A stretch of DNA of 64,000 nucleotides from Sinomonas sp. R1AF57 (GCF_002224485.1 NZ_CP022463.1:2958205-3022204); one strand, 5' to 3'. Shown: positions 32,733 through 43,688, numbered from the stretch's first letter. Translations and numbers: made by a program. Notes: generated by a model from the letters alone, not told the origin.

Positions 32733-34085
32733 ATGGGCCTTTCCGTCTCGACCGCGAAGGTCGACATCACCCCCTCGTCCGCCGCACCGAACCCGTACCT
32801 GGGGGGCTACGGCACCGACGACGGCGGGCGCGAGGCCTCCGCCGCCACGCCGTTCGCGCCGATCTACGTGCGCGCCGTCGTGCTCTGGGATGGCGGGGCT
32901 CCGAACCTGCTCCTGACCGCGGACATCCTCGCCTTCCCGGTGGCGCTGCACGACGCCGCCCTCCCGCGCATCCTCGGGCTCGCCGGCTGGGGCGCCTCTG
33001 ACGTGGTGCTGCAGGCGACCCACACGCACAACGGCCCCGTGCTCGTCGAGACCCTCGATCCCTACATCTCCTACGGGCTGACCGACCTGGCGGAGGTCAC
33101 GGCCTACGGCGCGTGGCTCGTGGACCGGGTGGTCGAGGCCGCGCAGCAGGCGCTCGCGGCGCCGCAGACCCCCGTCACGCTCGACTACCAGGTCCTCACC
33201 CAGACCTTCGCCGTCAACCGGGTGGGCCTGCCGTACAACGAGACCGACGTCTCGCTGCTCACCGCGAGGGGTCCCGGCGGCGAGCCCGTGGCCGCCATCT
33301 TCGGGTACGGCTGCCACCCCGTCGCGGCCGGCCTGCAGACTCTGTACGACGGCGACTACCCCGCTGGCGCGTGCGCCTTCGTCGAGGACAGCACGGGGGC
33401 GTTCGCGATGTTCGTCCAGGGGGCTGGCGGCGACCAGAATCCGCGCGGTGCCGCCAGCTGGTCGCTGCGGGACCAGTGGGGCGACTCGCTCGGCTCTGCC
33501 GTGGTGCGGGGGCTCGACACTCCGGGGCGCACGCTGGCGGGCGGCATCTCCACGGCGGTGCAGGGGCTCACGATCCCGCTGGACATCGACGCCTCCCCCG
33601 GGAACCTCGCGGCGGTCCGCGCCGACTACACGAACAGGCTGCCGAACCCCGCGGGCTTCCCGCCCTGGTACCGGCGCCACGCGGAGACCATGATCGAGAG
33701 GATCGACCAGGGGCAGGTCGCCACAGGCGTCCCCTCGGCGGTCCAGCGGTGGACGATCGACGGAGAGGAGCCCCTGAAGATCGTATGGGCGAGCGGGGAG
33801 CTGGTGAGCGGGTACGCGGTCTACCTGCGCGCGCACTTCGGCGGCTCCCAGTCGGTATGGGTCTGCGGGTACGCCGGGGCGTCGGTCTGCTACATCCCCA
33901 CCGCCGAGTTCTTCGCGCCCTCCATGGCGCAGGGCAGCTACGAGGGCGGGTGGGACACGGACTTCCCCGGGATCGCGGGGGGCAGCATGACGGTGTACAG
34001 CTGCCTGGGGCACTTCGTGGGAGGCGGCGCCGGCGTCGAGTCGACGATGACCGACGCCTTCGCCCAGATCCTCGACGCCGGCTGA
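32733..34085 (+). CDS. Neutral/alkaline ceramidase-like protein without signal peptide
   Basis: A 450-residue protein. STAKVDITPSSAAPNPYLGGYG opens like the N-terminal domain of neutral/alkaline non-lysosomal ceramidases (in parts). ATHTHNGPVLVE carries the zinc-type His pair, and GYGCHPVAAG a second. Ceramidases are normally exported; no signal peptide or Tat motif is visible here and the start MGLSVSTAKV looks right, so a cytosolic hydrolase of another amide is possible. Stand-alone gene. Confidence 0.7.
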   Translation: MGLSVSTAKVDITPSSAAPNPYLGGYGTDDGGREASAATPFAPIYVRAVVLWDGGAPNLLLTADILAFPVALHDAALPRILGLAGWGASDVVLQATHTHNGPVLVETLDPYISYGLTDLAEVTAYGAWLVDRVVEAAQQALAAPQTPVTLDYQVLTQTFAVNRVGLPYNETDVSLLTARGPGGEPVAAIFGYGCHPVAAGLQTLYDGDYPAGACAFVEDSTGAFAMFVQGAGGDQNPRGAASWSLRDQWGDSLGSAVVRGLDTPGRTLAGGISTAVQGLTIPLDIDASPGNLAAVRADYTNRLPNPAGFPPWYRRHAETMIERIDQGQVATGVPSAVQRWTIDGEEPLKIVWASGELVSGYAVYLRAHFGGSQSVWVCGYAGASVCYIPTAEFFAPSMAQGSYEGGWDTDFPGIAGGSMTVYSCLGHFVGGGAGVESTMTDAFAQILDAG

Positions 34086-34120
34086 CGCCAGGCCCGCTGG
34101 CTGATCGCCTGCGCCCGGCG

Positions 34121-34417
34121 TCAGTGCTCGTCGTAGTGGTGCTCGTGGATGGCGTGCTTGTGGCCGTCGTGCTCGTAGTCGACGTGGTCGCCGTGCTGGA
34201 CCGCCTCGTGGCCGCAGCCGGGCCCGTGCTCGTGCTCCGTGACCGAGTGCTCGGCGACGTGCTCGTGGTCGTCGTAGTGGTCGCCGTGCACGGCGTGGTG
34301 GTGGTCGTTGTGCACGTAGTCGACGTGGTCGCCGTGCTGGACCGTCTCGTGGCCGCAGCCGGGCCCATGCTCGTGGTCCGCGATCGTGTGGCCCTCGTGG
34401 ACGTGCGTCTTCGTCAT
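34121..34417 (-). CDS. Duplicated histidine-rich metal-binding protein
   Basis: A 98-residue protein with about a quarter His and many Asp/Glu. It is an internal duplication: EHGPGCGHETVQHGDHVDY (about residues 16-34) recurs as EHGPGCGHEAVQHGDHVDY (about 62-80), each followed by a His/Asp-rich tail. Such proteins are often mislabelled zinc transporter permease, but no membrane segment is present. It probably buffers zinc, nickel or cobalt in the cytosol. It converges with the ceramidase-like gene. Confidence 0.75.
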   Translation of the reverse strand: MTKTHVHEGHTIADHEHGPGCGHETVQHGDHVDYVHNDHHHAVHGDHYDDHEHVAEHSVTEHEHGPGCGHEAVQHGDHVDYEHDGHKHAIHEHHYDEH

Positions 34418-34592
34418 CGTCGGTTACCTGCCCCTTCGCCTCGGGTCCCGGCGACCGGCACCGCGCCGAGCGCCTGCCGACAGCCTACGAATCCCCCGCC
34501 TCCCGGGCCAGACCCCCGCGTGACTTTTCGCGGCCGGGACGCGGTTGTCACCGTGGGCGGCATGCGACGCCCCAGCCGCAGAAAGGATCCCC

Positions 34593-35038
34593 ATGCCCCT
34601 GCCCGTCAGCCTTGAAGAGTTCGTCCTCGGGTGGGACACGTTCCGCGCCGCGCTCGCGGCGGAGGCCGGGGAGATCACCGCCACCCTCGGCCTCGAGCCC
34701 CACGCGTGCGACGGCGCGATGGTCGCCACGCGCATGCCGCTCGCCGGCCGGCTGTGCGGGCCGGGCGGGCACTTCTCCTCGACTGCCCTGTTCGGAGCCG
34801 CGGACCTGACCGGGTCCTACCTCGCAGGCCAGGCCATGGGCCCGGGGCGCTCGCCGCTCGTGACGCAGTCGAGCATGAGCTTCCTCGACAGCTCGGGCCT
34901 CGGCCCGGCCGTCGGACGGCTCGGCTGCAGCGCGCGGGCGGGAGCGTCGTCGTCGCCCGGGTGGACGTGACCGACGGCGACGGGCGGCTGCTGACGACGT
35001 CGACCTTCACCTACGTGCCCGCGCCGGCGGAGGGGTGA
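34593..35038 (+). pseudogene. Frameshifted hotdog (PaaI-like) thioesterase
   Basis: One frame from ATG 34593 reads a coherent hotdog protein up to about 34915 (PLAGRLCGPGGHFSSTALFG, LVTQSSMSFLDSSGLGPAVG). The natural continuation, ARLQRAGGSVVVARVDVTDG to TFTYVPAPAEG, lies in the -1 frame and ends at 35038. The shift falls in the GC run around 34910-34930 and looks like loss of one base. Either a recent inactivation or a sequencing error; an intact copy would be ~148 residues. Confidence 0.7.
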
Positions 35039-35117
35039 GCGGCGTGATCCAGCGTGTCCGAGCGGCAGATATGCGCGCTGTCACGGCCACCACGATTCCA
35101 GCATAGGATCAGTAGGC

Positions 35118-35927
35118 ATGGCTCCTAAAAATGAACCGGAACCGGAGACTGACGTCGAGGGCGGCCAGTCCGGTGGAGTGCAGTCCGTGGAGCGTGCGCT
35201 GACTGTCCTGGAGATCCTGGCCCGGGAAGGGCACGCGGGCGTCAGTGAGATTGCCGAGGAGATGGGAATCCACAAGTCCACCGTCTCTCGGCTGATGGGG
35301 TCTCTGGTGAGTCGTGGGATGGTCCACCAGAACAGCGATCGCGGCAAGTACCAGCTCGGGTTTGGGATCCTCCGCCTGGCCAGCTCCATTCCTGGGCGGC
35401 TGAGTCTGGTCCACGAGGCACGGCCTGTGCTGGAGAGCCTCGCCGAAGAGTTCAAGGAAACGGTCAACCTCGCCGTCCTGCGTTCCAACTATGCCGTCAA
35501 CGTCGACCAAGCCATGGGCCCCTCCACACTGGCAACGTATGACTGGGTGGGAAGCCTGACGCCGCTGCACGCCACCTCCAGCGGGAAGGTGCTCCTGGCT
35601 GGCTTGGGTGCGGATGAACGGGACCGAATCCTGAAGGAGACCGGACTGAAAGCCCGCACGGCCAGGACCATCACCAGCCGGAAAGAACTGGATGCCCAGC
35701 TGCTCGAGGTGGGCGCCAAGGGGTACGCGGTAGTGCGGGAGGAGTTCGAGATCGGCCTGAATGCAGTGGCGGTGCCCGTCTACAACCATCGGGGCGAAGT
35801 GACGGGTGCCATCAGCATTTCGGGGCCCGCGTTCCGGTTCGACCCCGAGAAGATCCCGGGCCTGCTGGAAACGCTCACGGAAGCCGGACTCAAGGTCAGC
35901 GCCAACATGGGCTACACGCGGCGCTAG
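35118..35927 (+). CDS. IclR-family transcriptional regulator
   Basis: A 269-residue regulator. The HTH is at residues ~20-75 (QSVERALTVLEILAREGHAG, IAEEMGIHKSTVSRLMGSLV). The effector domain has HATSSGKVLLAG, TITSRKELDAQL and VPVYNHRGEVTGAISISGP. It heads the betaine/dimethylglycine block. The two promoters at 36525 and 43253 share an operator that it may bind. Codon use is somewhat less GC-biased than in flanking genes, in keeping with horizontal acquisition of the block. Confidence 0.88.
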   Translation: MAPKNEPEPETDVEGGQSGGVQSVERALTVLEILAREGHAGVSEIAEEMGIHKSTVSRLMGSLVSRGMVHQNSDRGKYQLGFGILRLASSIPGRLSLVHEARPVLESLAEEFKETVNLAVLRSNYAVNVDQAMGPSTLATYDWVGSLTPLHATSSGKVLLAGLGADERDRILKETGLKARTARTITSRKELDAQLLEVGAKGYAVVREEFEIGLNAVAVPVYNHRGEVTGAISISGPAFRFDPEKIPGLLETLTEAGLKVSANMGYTRR

Positions 35928-35944
35928 GGCGTGCTGCCAAGCCG

Positions 35945-36211
35945 TGCTGGGCCGGACTTCGACCACTGGGCCAAGGACGGTACCTGGGCGAAGGTCGTCG
36001 AGCAGGTCCAAGTCCAAGCCAGGCCGATGCCTCCGGGGACCCGGACTGGATCGTCTCGATCGATTCCACCTTCGTGCGGGTGCACCAGCATGGTGCGAAG
36101 GAAGGGATCCCGCGGCGGATCGCGATGCGCACGGACAAGACAGATCGGAACTACTTCGCGGTGGCGGTGATGGTCTCCACCCTCACGGCCCGCGCCGCGG
36201 CGATCCGTTGA
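35945..36211 (+). pseudogene. Internally deleted IS5-family transposase remnant
   Basis: Frame one reads FDHWAKDGTWAKVVEQVQVQ; after a frameshift near 36020 the next frame reads ASGDPDWIVSIDSTFVRVHQ, the IS5-type first catalytic Asp region. Soon after, the sequence jumps to a C-terminal-like TDKTDRNYFAVAVMVSTLTA and a stop. The central catalytic part is missing. I found no convincing terminal repeats. It marks past transposition between the IclR gene and the oxygenase. Confidence 0.7.
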
Positions 36212-36524
36212 TGTTCGCCATGACCCGGGGCAACAGCCTGGCGTTCAGCCGGCAGCCAAGGTCGACCCGGCCCGGCGGAGCCCGAACGTCTCTGCCATCG
36301 CGGGCGGCATCCCGGCAATTTTCCCGGGGCTGATCAACGTGCGGTGGCGGCCATCTTCACTGATCCTGCACGGCATCGGCATCGTGCTGGTCCATCCGTC
36401 CTGCCTGCTGGACGGGGGCGCCGTGAACATCCTTCCGAACCTGGCCCAGGCATCAAACGGAGGACTCCGTGGCCAGGTGCATTCGCCTCCTGCCTGCGGA
36501 GTTTCATAACGCACCCGTCATACC
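36212..36524. other. Non-coding stretch, no gene recognised
   Basis: This ~310-bp stretch has short open frames on both strands, none with a convincing ribosome site or a recognisable protein. It may hold decayed transposon or gene debris continuing from the IS5 remnant. I see no tandem or inverted repeat in it. Confidence 0.5.
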
Positions 36525-36576
36525 TTGACAGCGCGGGTGGCCTGCGTCACGCTGTTGCACATGCTGATTGTTGTTG
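36525..36576 (+). promoter_or_regulatory. Promoter and operator of the Rieske oxygenase genes
   Basis: TTGACA at 36525 and CACGCT at 36548 are 17 bp apart. TGTTGCACA at 36553 and GTTGTTG at 36570 follow. The same two words with the same 17-bp offset recur at 43283/43300 behind another TTGACA-N17-CACGAT promoter. The pairing suggests a common regulator, most simply the IclR protein at 35118. Confidence 0.65.
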
Positions 36577-36607
36577 CGTAGGACGCACGTTCCAGGAAGG
36601 GCCTGAT

Positions 36608-36709
36608 ATGGATTCGCTCCAAGCATCGCCCGCGAGAGCCCTTCTCGCGCAGCTCCTCCTGAACGCGCAACTCCAACCCCAGACGATGCCGCTTGCCTCC
36701 ACGCCATAG
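36608..36709 (+). CDS. Possible 33-residue leader peptide
   Basis: ATG at 36608, six bases after AGGAAGGG, opens MDSLQASPARALLAQLLLNA and continues to TMPLASTP. It is amphipathic, not clearly a signal peptide. It lies between the promoter at 36525 and the Rieske gene at 36753, so it would be translated from the leader. A regulatory role is possible but unproven; it has no recognised relatives. Confidence 0.35.
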   Translation: MDSLQASPARALLAQLLLNAQLQPQTMPLASTP

Positions 36710-36752
36710 TCGCCCAGAAGCCACACTTACCCAGCCCTCCCGGGAGGAATCA

Positions 36753-38057
36753 ATGACTGCTCCAGTGAACGCGCCCCTCAATTCGCGCGGAAGACTCGCT
36801 TCGACCCTGCCTGCAGAGAAGCTGGCGGAGATCGCCGCGCTGTTCGAGTTCCGGCGTCAGGGATACTCACTCGACGCCCCCTTCTACACCGACCCGACGC
36901 TCTTCAAGATCGACATGGAGGCCATCTTCGGCCAGCACTGGATCTTTGCCGGCAGCGTTGCCGAACTGCCGGAGCCGGGCGACTACATCACGGTCGACTA
37001 CGGCCCCTACTCCCTGATTGTGCTGCGCACCGACGAGGGTGACGTCAACGTCCTGCACAATGTCTGCCGCCACCGTGGTGCACGTGTCCTGACCGAGGCT
37101 GCCGGTTCCACCGGAAACCTGGTCTGCGGCTACCACTCCTGGACTTACTCGCCCGAGGGCAACCTGATCCACGCCTCCGCGCCCGGTGAAGCGAAGTTCG
37201 ACAAGAACTGCTTCGCCCTCAAACGTGCCCACAGCCGCGAGGTCGCCGGACTCATCTTCGTCTGCATTGCTGACGAACCGCCCGCGGACTTCGACGAGAC
37301 CTCGAAGATCTTCGAGCCCTACCTCGCACCCCACGACCTGTCCAAGACGAAGATTGCCTACCAGCAGAACATCATCGAAGAGGGCAACTGGAAGCTCGTC
37401 ATGGAGAACAACCGTGAGTGCTACCACTGCGATGGGCACCCGGAACTCGCCTGCTCGCTCTTCCCCACCTGGGGCCTGACCGAGGGACTGATCCCGGCTC
37501 ACCTTGAAGAGGTCTGGGACCGCAACAAGGAAGCCCAGTCCTCGCTCGAGGAGCGGTGCCGCCGGTACGGCCTGCCCTACGAGGTGGTTGAGGAACTCGA
37601 CACCCGCATCGCCGGCATCCGCATCTCACGCGAATCCCTGGACGGCGAGGGCGAATCGTTCTCGGCCGACGGCCGTAGGCTCTCCAAGAAGCTGCTTGGC
37701 GACCTGCCCGACTTCCGCCTGGGCCGCTGCTCGATGCACCTGCAGCCCAACAGCTGGTTCCATTTCCTTGGCGACCACGTGATCACGTTCGGCGTCTTCC
37801 CCATCAACGAGCACCAGTCGTTGGTCCGCACCACCTGGTTGGTGGCCGACGACGCCGAGGAGGGCGTGGACTACGACCTCGACAAGCTCACCTACACCTG
37901 GAAGCAGACCAACCTGCAGGACAAGGCGTTCGTGGAGCTGTGCCAGCAGGGAGCTGCCAGCCCCGCGTACGAGCCCGGCCCCTACATGAAGAGCGAATAC
38001 CAGGTAGAGGCGTTCATCAACTGGTACGTCCAGCGCGTCCAGGAGCACTTGGCATGA
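36753..38057 (+). CDS. gbcA: Rieske oxygenase, glycine betaine monooxygenase type (GbcA-like)
   Basis: A 434-residue aromatic-ring-hydroxylating-dioxygenase alpha-type protein. Rieske ligands are C105/H107 (NVCRHRGAR) and C125/H128 (LVCGYHSWTY). The mononuclear iron site is in NNRECYHCDGHPEL. GbcA-type enzymes demethylate glycine betaine oxidatively to dimethylglycine and formaldehyde. The next gene is a matching reductase and a dimethylglycine oxidase lies downstream, supporting betaine over carnitine or stachydrine. The ATG at 36753 follows GGGAGGAATCA. Confidence 0.82.
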   Translation: MTAPVNAPLNSRGRLASTLPAEKLAEIAALFEFRRQGYSLDAPFYTDPTLFKIDMEAIFGQHWIFAGSVAELPEPGDYITVDYGPYSLIVLRTDEGDVNVLHNVCRHRGARVLTEAAGSTGNLVCGYHSWTYSPEGNLIHASAPGEAKFDKNCFALKRAHSREVAGLIFVCIADEPPADFDETSKIFEPYLAPHDLSKTKIAYQQNIIEEGNWKLVMENNRECYHCDGHPELACSLFPTWGLTEGLIPAHLEEVWDRNKEAQSSLEERCRRYGLPYEVVEELDTRIAGIRISRESLDGEGESFSADGRRLSKKLLGDLPDFRLGRCSMHLQPNSWFHFLGDHVITFGVFPINEHQSLVRTTWLVADDAEEGVDYDLDKLTYTWKQTNLQDKAFVELCQQGAASPAYEPGPYMKSEYQVEAFINWYVQRVQEHLA

Positions 38058-39460
38058 CCGACGTCCTCACTGAGATTCCCACCCAGGAGCCACAGCGCAT
38101 CCGCGGCCTTGAAATGCCGTGGAACCGGGTGATGGGCAGCATCGAAGGACCGGCCAGCGCAGCCAAGGCCCTGGGTCCGTGGCATCCGCAGGAGTTCATG
38201 GCCGAATGCGTCGAGACTGTTCCCGAAGCGGGCGGCATGATGACCTTCGTGTTCCGCCGCACAGACGGCGCGCCCCTGGCGTTCCGCGCGGGCCAGTACG
38301 TGAACATCGCCTTTCCGGTGAACGGCGAGGACCAGGAACCGGTGGACCGCAGCTACTCGCTGTCCAGTTCGCCCACGGAACCGTGGACCTTCAGCGTTAC
38401 CGTCAAGCGCGACCCGGGCGGACTGGTTTCCCCTTGGGTGCACCAGAACGTCAGGCCCGGCACCGTCCTGGACATGCTTGGACCTGTAGGTGCATTCCAC
38501 CTGCCTGACGCCGACCGGCGCGCGCGGTACCTCTTCCTGGCCGCCGGCGCCGGCATCACCCCCATCATGTCGATGCTGCGCACCATCCACTCCCTGCCCG
38601 GAAGCGCCGACGTGGTGGTGCTCTACCACGGCGCGGAAGCAGGCGGCTTCGCCTTCCACCGGGAGCTGGCCTACATCGCATCCGTGGACTCGCGCGTCAA
38701 GGTCTTCTACTCCCTGGGCGACCGCAGCAAGCCCGACGGGTGGGAAGGGCTCAGCGGAAGGCTGACGGCCGCCATGATCGACCAGGTTGCTCCGGATGCA
38801 AACGGCCGCCAAGTGTATGCCTGCGGCCCGGAGGGTTACCTGAACAGCGCCACCGAACTCCTCAAGAAGGTAGGCGTCGACGACACCTCCATCTACATGG
38901 AGTTCTTCTCGGGTGACCGCCAGACCATCCTCGAGTACCAGGCTGAGCTCGCCCTCGCGGCGGACATCGCGGAGGAGATCGCAGAGGAAATCGCCAACTC
39001 CGCTGAGGACTACTACGAAGGCCAGCCCACCCCGTTCGGACTCTATGAGCCCGGTTACAACGAGGATGGAACACTGCAGGCCACGGGGCTGCCGCTCGAA
39101 ACTGCCAACCCGGACGCGCCAATCCCCGGAGGAAGTTCGGACGCAGGGCCCGGGACAGAGACCCCCGATGCCTCGAGCTTCGACACGGTCGGAACGGGAA
39201 GTCTCACCCTGTCCTTCATGCGCACCGGCATCAATGTGCGGATCGATCCCGACCAACACATCCTCGAGGTGGCGCAGCGGGCGGGTGTCAGGATCGGCGC
39301 CAACTGCAAGGAGGGCATGTGCGGCTCCTGCAAGATCGTCAAGCTTTCCGGGGAGGTCGAGATGAACCACCAAGGCGGGATCCGCAAACGGGAGATCGAC
39401 GCAGGCAAATTCCTTCCCTGCTGTTCCACAGCGCGCACCGACATGGTCCTCGACGCCTGA
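38054..39460 (+). CDS. gbcB: Reductase of the Rieske oxygenase (FAD/NAD plus 2Fe-2S ferredoxin, GbcB-like)
   Basis: A 468-residue electron-transfer protein. Order: FAD domain (about 45-150, with PVDRSYSLSSSP), NAD domain (about 155-285, with AAGAGITPIMSML and YACGPEGY), then a C-terminal plant-type ferredoxin with CKEGMCGSC and a distal Cys in FLPCCSTA. Between them, residues ~300-390 form an acidic Gly/Pro-rich linker not seen in ~366-residue GbcB proteins. It starts at an ATG overlapping the oxygenase stop by 4 bp. It passes NAD(P)H electrons to GbcA. Confidence 0.82.
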   Translation: MTDVLTEIPTQEPQRIRGLEMPWNRVMGSIEGPASAAKALGPWHPQEFMAECVETVPEAGGMMTFVFRRTDGAPLAFRAGQYVNIAFPVNGEDQEPVDRSYSLSSSPTEPWTFSVTVKRDPGGLVSPWVHQNVRPGTVLDMLGPVGAFHLPDADRRARYLFLAAGAGITPIMSMLRTIHSLPGSADVVVLYHGAEAGGFAFHRELAYIASVDSRVKVFYSLGDRSKPDGWEGLSGRLTAAMIDQVAPDANGRQVYACGPEGYLNSATELLKKVGVDDTSIYMEFFSGDRQTILEYQAELALAADIAEEIAEEIANSAEDYYEGQPTPFGLYEPGYNEDGTLQATGLPLETANPDAPIPGGSSDAGPGTETPDASSFDTVGTGSLTLSFMRTGINVRIDPDQHILEVAQRAGVRIGANCKEGMCGSCKIVKLSGEVEMNHQGGIRKREIDAGKFLPCCSTARTDMVLDA

Positions 39461-39540
39461 ACGCCCGCAGAAGCGGCGCCTGCGTCCCCCACACACAGAC
39501 GGCCTGACACAGACCTTGCCCGCTGGCCAGTACAGCTGGC

Positions 39541-39590
39541 CATCGATCTCATATATCAGTCGTCAATTTTGAATATATCTACAAGGAGGA
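39541..39590 (+). promoter_or_regulatory. AT-rich promoter-like patch before purU
   Basis: CATATATCAG...TTGAATATATC is a strikingly AT-rich patch in this GC-rich sequence. It contains loosely symmetric ATATAT/ATATAT ends and lies just before AAGGAGGAGG. It may be a separate promoter or a regulator site. It does not carry the TGTTGCACA operator of the other two promoters. Confidence 0.4.
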
Positions 39591-39595
39591 GGGGC

Positions 39596-40501
39596 ATGAC
39601 CCTCATCGAATCAGCGCGTGCCACGGCTGTCCGGCCGGAGGTCAAGGACGAGCACGCCCAGAAGTTCGTGCTCACCCTGTCCTGCCGGGAGCAGGCCGGA
39701 ATCGTGCAGGCAGTGACCACGTTCCTTTTCGAGCGCGGCTTCAACATCGACGAGCACCAGCAGTTCGACGACAGCCTGCGCGAGACGCTGCACCTGCGCA
39801 CCGCGTTCTCCGGACCGCCCAGCTACACCCCCGCCATGCTCGAAGAAGAGTTCGGCGGCATCGCGCAGCGGTTCGACATGAAGTTCAGCTTCCACGACCA
39901 GACCCAGCAGCGTGTCCTCGTCATGGTCTCCAAGTTCGGCCACTGCCTCAACGATCTCATCTTCCGCTGGCGCGGTGGCAGCCTGGGCGGTGAGCTGGTC
40001 CTGGTCGTTTCCAACCACGAGACCCACCGCGCCATGGCCGAGGCTGCGGGCCTGCCATTCATCCACGTCCCGGTCACCCCGGACACCAAGGCTGACGCCG
40101 AACGCCGCCTCTTGGAGCTCGTGGATGAATACGACGTCGATCTGGTTGTCCTTGCGCGATACATGCAGGTGCTCTCAAACGATCTCTGCCGTTCCCTGGA
40201 AGGCCGTGCGATCAACATCCACCACTCCTTCCTCCCCGGCTTCAAGGGTGCCAAGCCCTACCACCAGGCCCACGCACGCGGCGTGAAGCTCATCGGTGCC
40301 ACCGCTCACTACGTCACCGCCGATCTGGACGAGGGCCCGATCATCGAGCAGGAAGTCATCCGGGTAGACCACAGCTACGGCCCCTCCGCCCTGGCCACCG
40401 TCGGGCAGGACGCCGAGGCACTCGCCCTGTCCCGCGCCGTCCGCTGGCACTGCCAGCACCGCGTCCTGCTGGACGAGACCAGCACCGTGGTGTTCCGATA
40501 G
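39596..40501 (+). CDS. purU: Formyltetrahydrofolate deformylase
   Basis: A 301-residue enzyme that hydrolyses 10-formyl-THF to formate and THF. The ACT domain is at about 22-95 (LSCREQAGIVQAVTTFLFER), and the formyltransferase-type catalytic domain follows, with NIHHSFLPGFKGAKPYH and TADLDEGPIIEQEV supplying the N, H and D residues. An AAGGAGGAGG site precedes the ATG. Here it probably recycles one-carbon units from betaine and dimethylglycine demethylation, not purine synthesis. Copies of purU occur with such clusters. Confidence 0.9.
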   Translation: MTLIESARATAVRPEVKDEHAQKFVLTLSCREQAGIVQAVTTFLFERGFNIDEHQQFDDSLRETLHLRTAFSGPPSYTPAMLEEEFGGIAQRFDMKFSFHDQTQQRVLVMVSKFGHCLNDLIFRWRGGSLGGELVLVVSNHETHRAMAEAAGLPFIHVPVTPDTKADAERRLLELVDEYDVDLVVLARYMQVLSNDLCRSLEGRAINIHHSFLPGFKGAKPYHQAHARGVKLIGATAHYVTADLDEGPIIEQEVIRVDHSYGPSALATVGQDAEALALSRAVRWHCQHRVLLDETSTVVFR

Positions 40502-40533
40502 CCGGCACCGCCGGCACAGACCTTAATTCGTAA

Positions 40534-43044
<2,511 letters not shown>

Positions 43045-43088
43045 GTGCTGGGAACAGCAAGCTAGGGGTCAGCGTTCGCAGCGGGCGT

Positions 43089-43170
43089 CCCGTTTTCCGT
43101 GAAAGGTGCTTCGATGGGCCTAAGACCTGGGGAGGCATTTCCCATCGAAGCACCGCTTTCGGAAAACGGG
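43089..43170. repeat. 30-bp imperfect inverted repeat with 22-bp loop
   Basis: The left arm at 43089-43118 starts CCCGTTTTCCG and ends GCTTCGATGGG; the right arm at 43141-43170 is its complement at 26 of 30 positions. Mismatches are clustered in the middle. It lies 45 bp after the dimethylglycine oxidase stop. It could be a terminator or the remnant of a small non-autonomous element; there is no T tract. Confidence 0.8.
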
Positions 43171-43252
43171 GCCCCGCAGCCGGCCCACTTCGGCATGCCC
43201 CGGAGCCAGAAGCAAGAACGCCTACATACTCTGCCTTTCACAGGGCCCGCCC

Positions 43253-43306
43253 TTGACATTGAGTGTGAGCTAGCGCACGATTTGTTGCACAGGGCGAACG
43301 TTGTTG
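43253..43306 (+). promoter_or_regulatory. Promoter and operator upstream of the MFS gene
   Basis: TTGACA at 43253 and CACGAT at 43276 are 17 bp apart. TGTTGCACA (43283) and GTTGTTG (43300) follow with the same offset as at 36553/36570. A long leader of ~400 bases separates it from the transporter, which includes the small frame at 43482. Confidence 0.62.
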
Positions 43307-43481
43307 ATCATCACGGAACGAAGCTGGCCCGGGTGTTACCCCCGGGGACCCACCCGTGATGCGCTTGGAAACAGACAAACGAATTCATGATGGCCGATCA
43401 GAGAGAGTCCTGTCTCGCGCATCGGCCGCGCAACGTTGTCACCCTCCATACGGCAGCGCTGATCACTAAAGGAAACTGTTT

Positions 43482-43688
43482 ATGACTATCAAAGGTGGCA
43501 GCACCGTCGATCAAAGCAGTGCGGTGCGCCGGAACCTGGGGACGACGCCGAAGTCATCTCCCGAGTTCTGCCCGGCCACATCGGCTGGCATTGAGTCAGC
43601 CCGGCCCGTCCACCGGTCGCTCAGGGCTGCTGCGGCTGTCCATGCGCCCAGGAAACGGCGCTCAGGTGCCGGCAGCGGTTCGCGCTGA
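43482..43688 (+). CDS. Possible 68-residue protein or vestigial gene start
   Basis: ATG at 43482 follows AAAGGA and opens MTIKGGSTVDQSSAVRRNLG; the rest is Ser/Arg/Ala-rich with no recognised domain. It may be the surviving N-terminus of a lost gene between the promoter at 43253 and the transporter. An overlapping frame from 43495 runs into the MFS gene but lacks membrane-protein character until 43711. Confidence 0.3.
   Translation: MTIKGGSTVDQSSAVRRNLGTTPKSSPEFCPATSAGIESARPVHRSLRAAAAVHAPRKRRSGAGSGSR

Noticed and set aside
36212-36524. 89-residue minus-strand and 121-residue plus-strand frames
   Set aside because: Neither has a convincing ribosome site, domain or codon bias; treated as decayed sequence.
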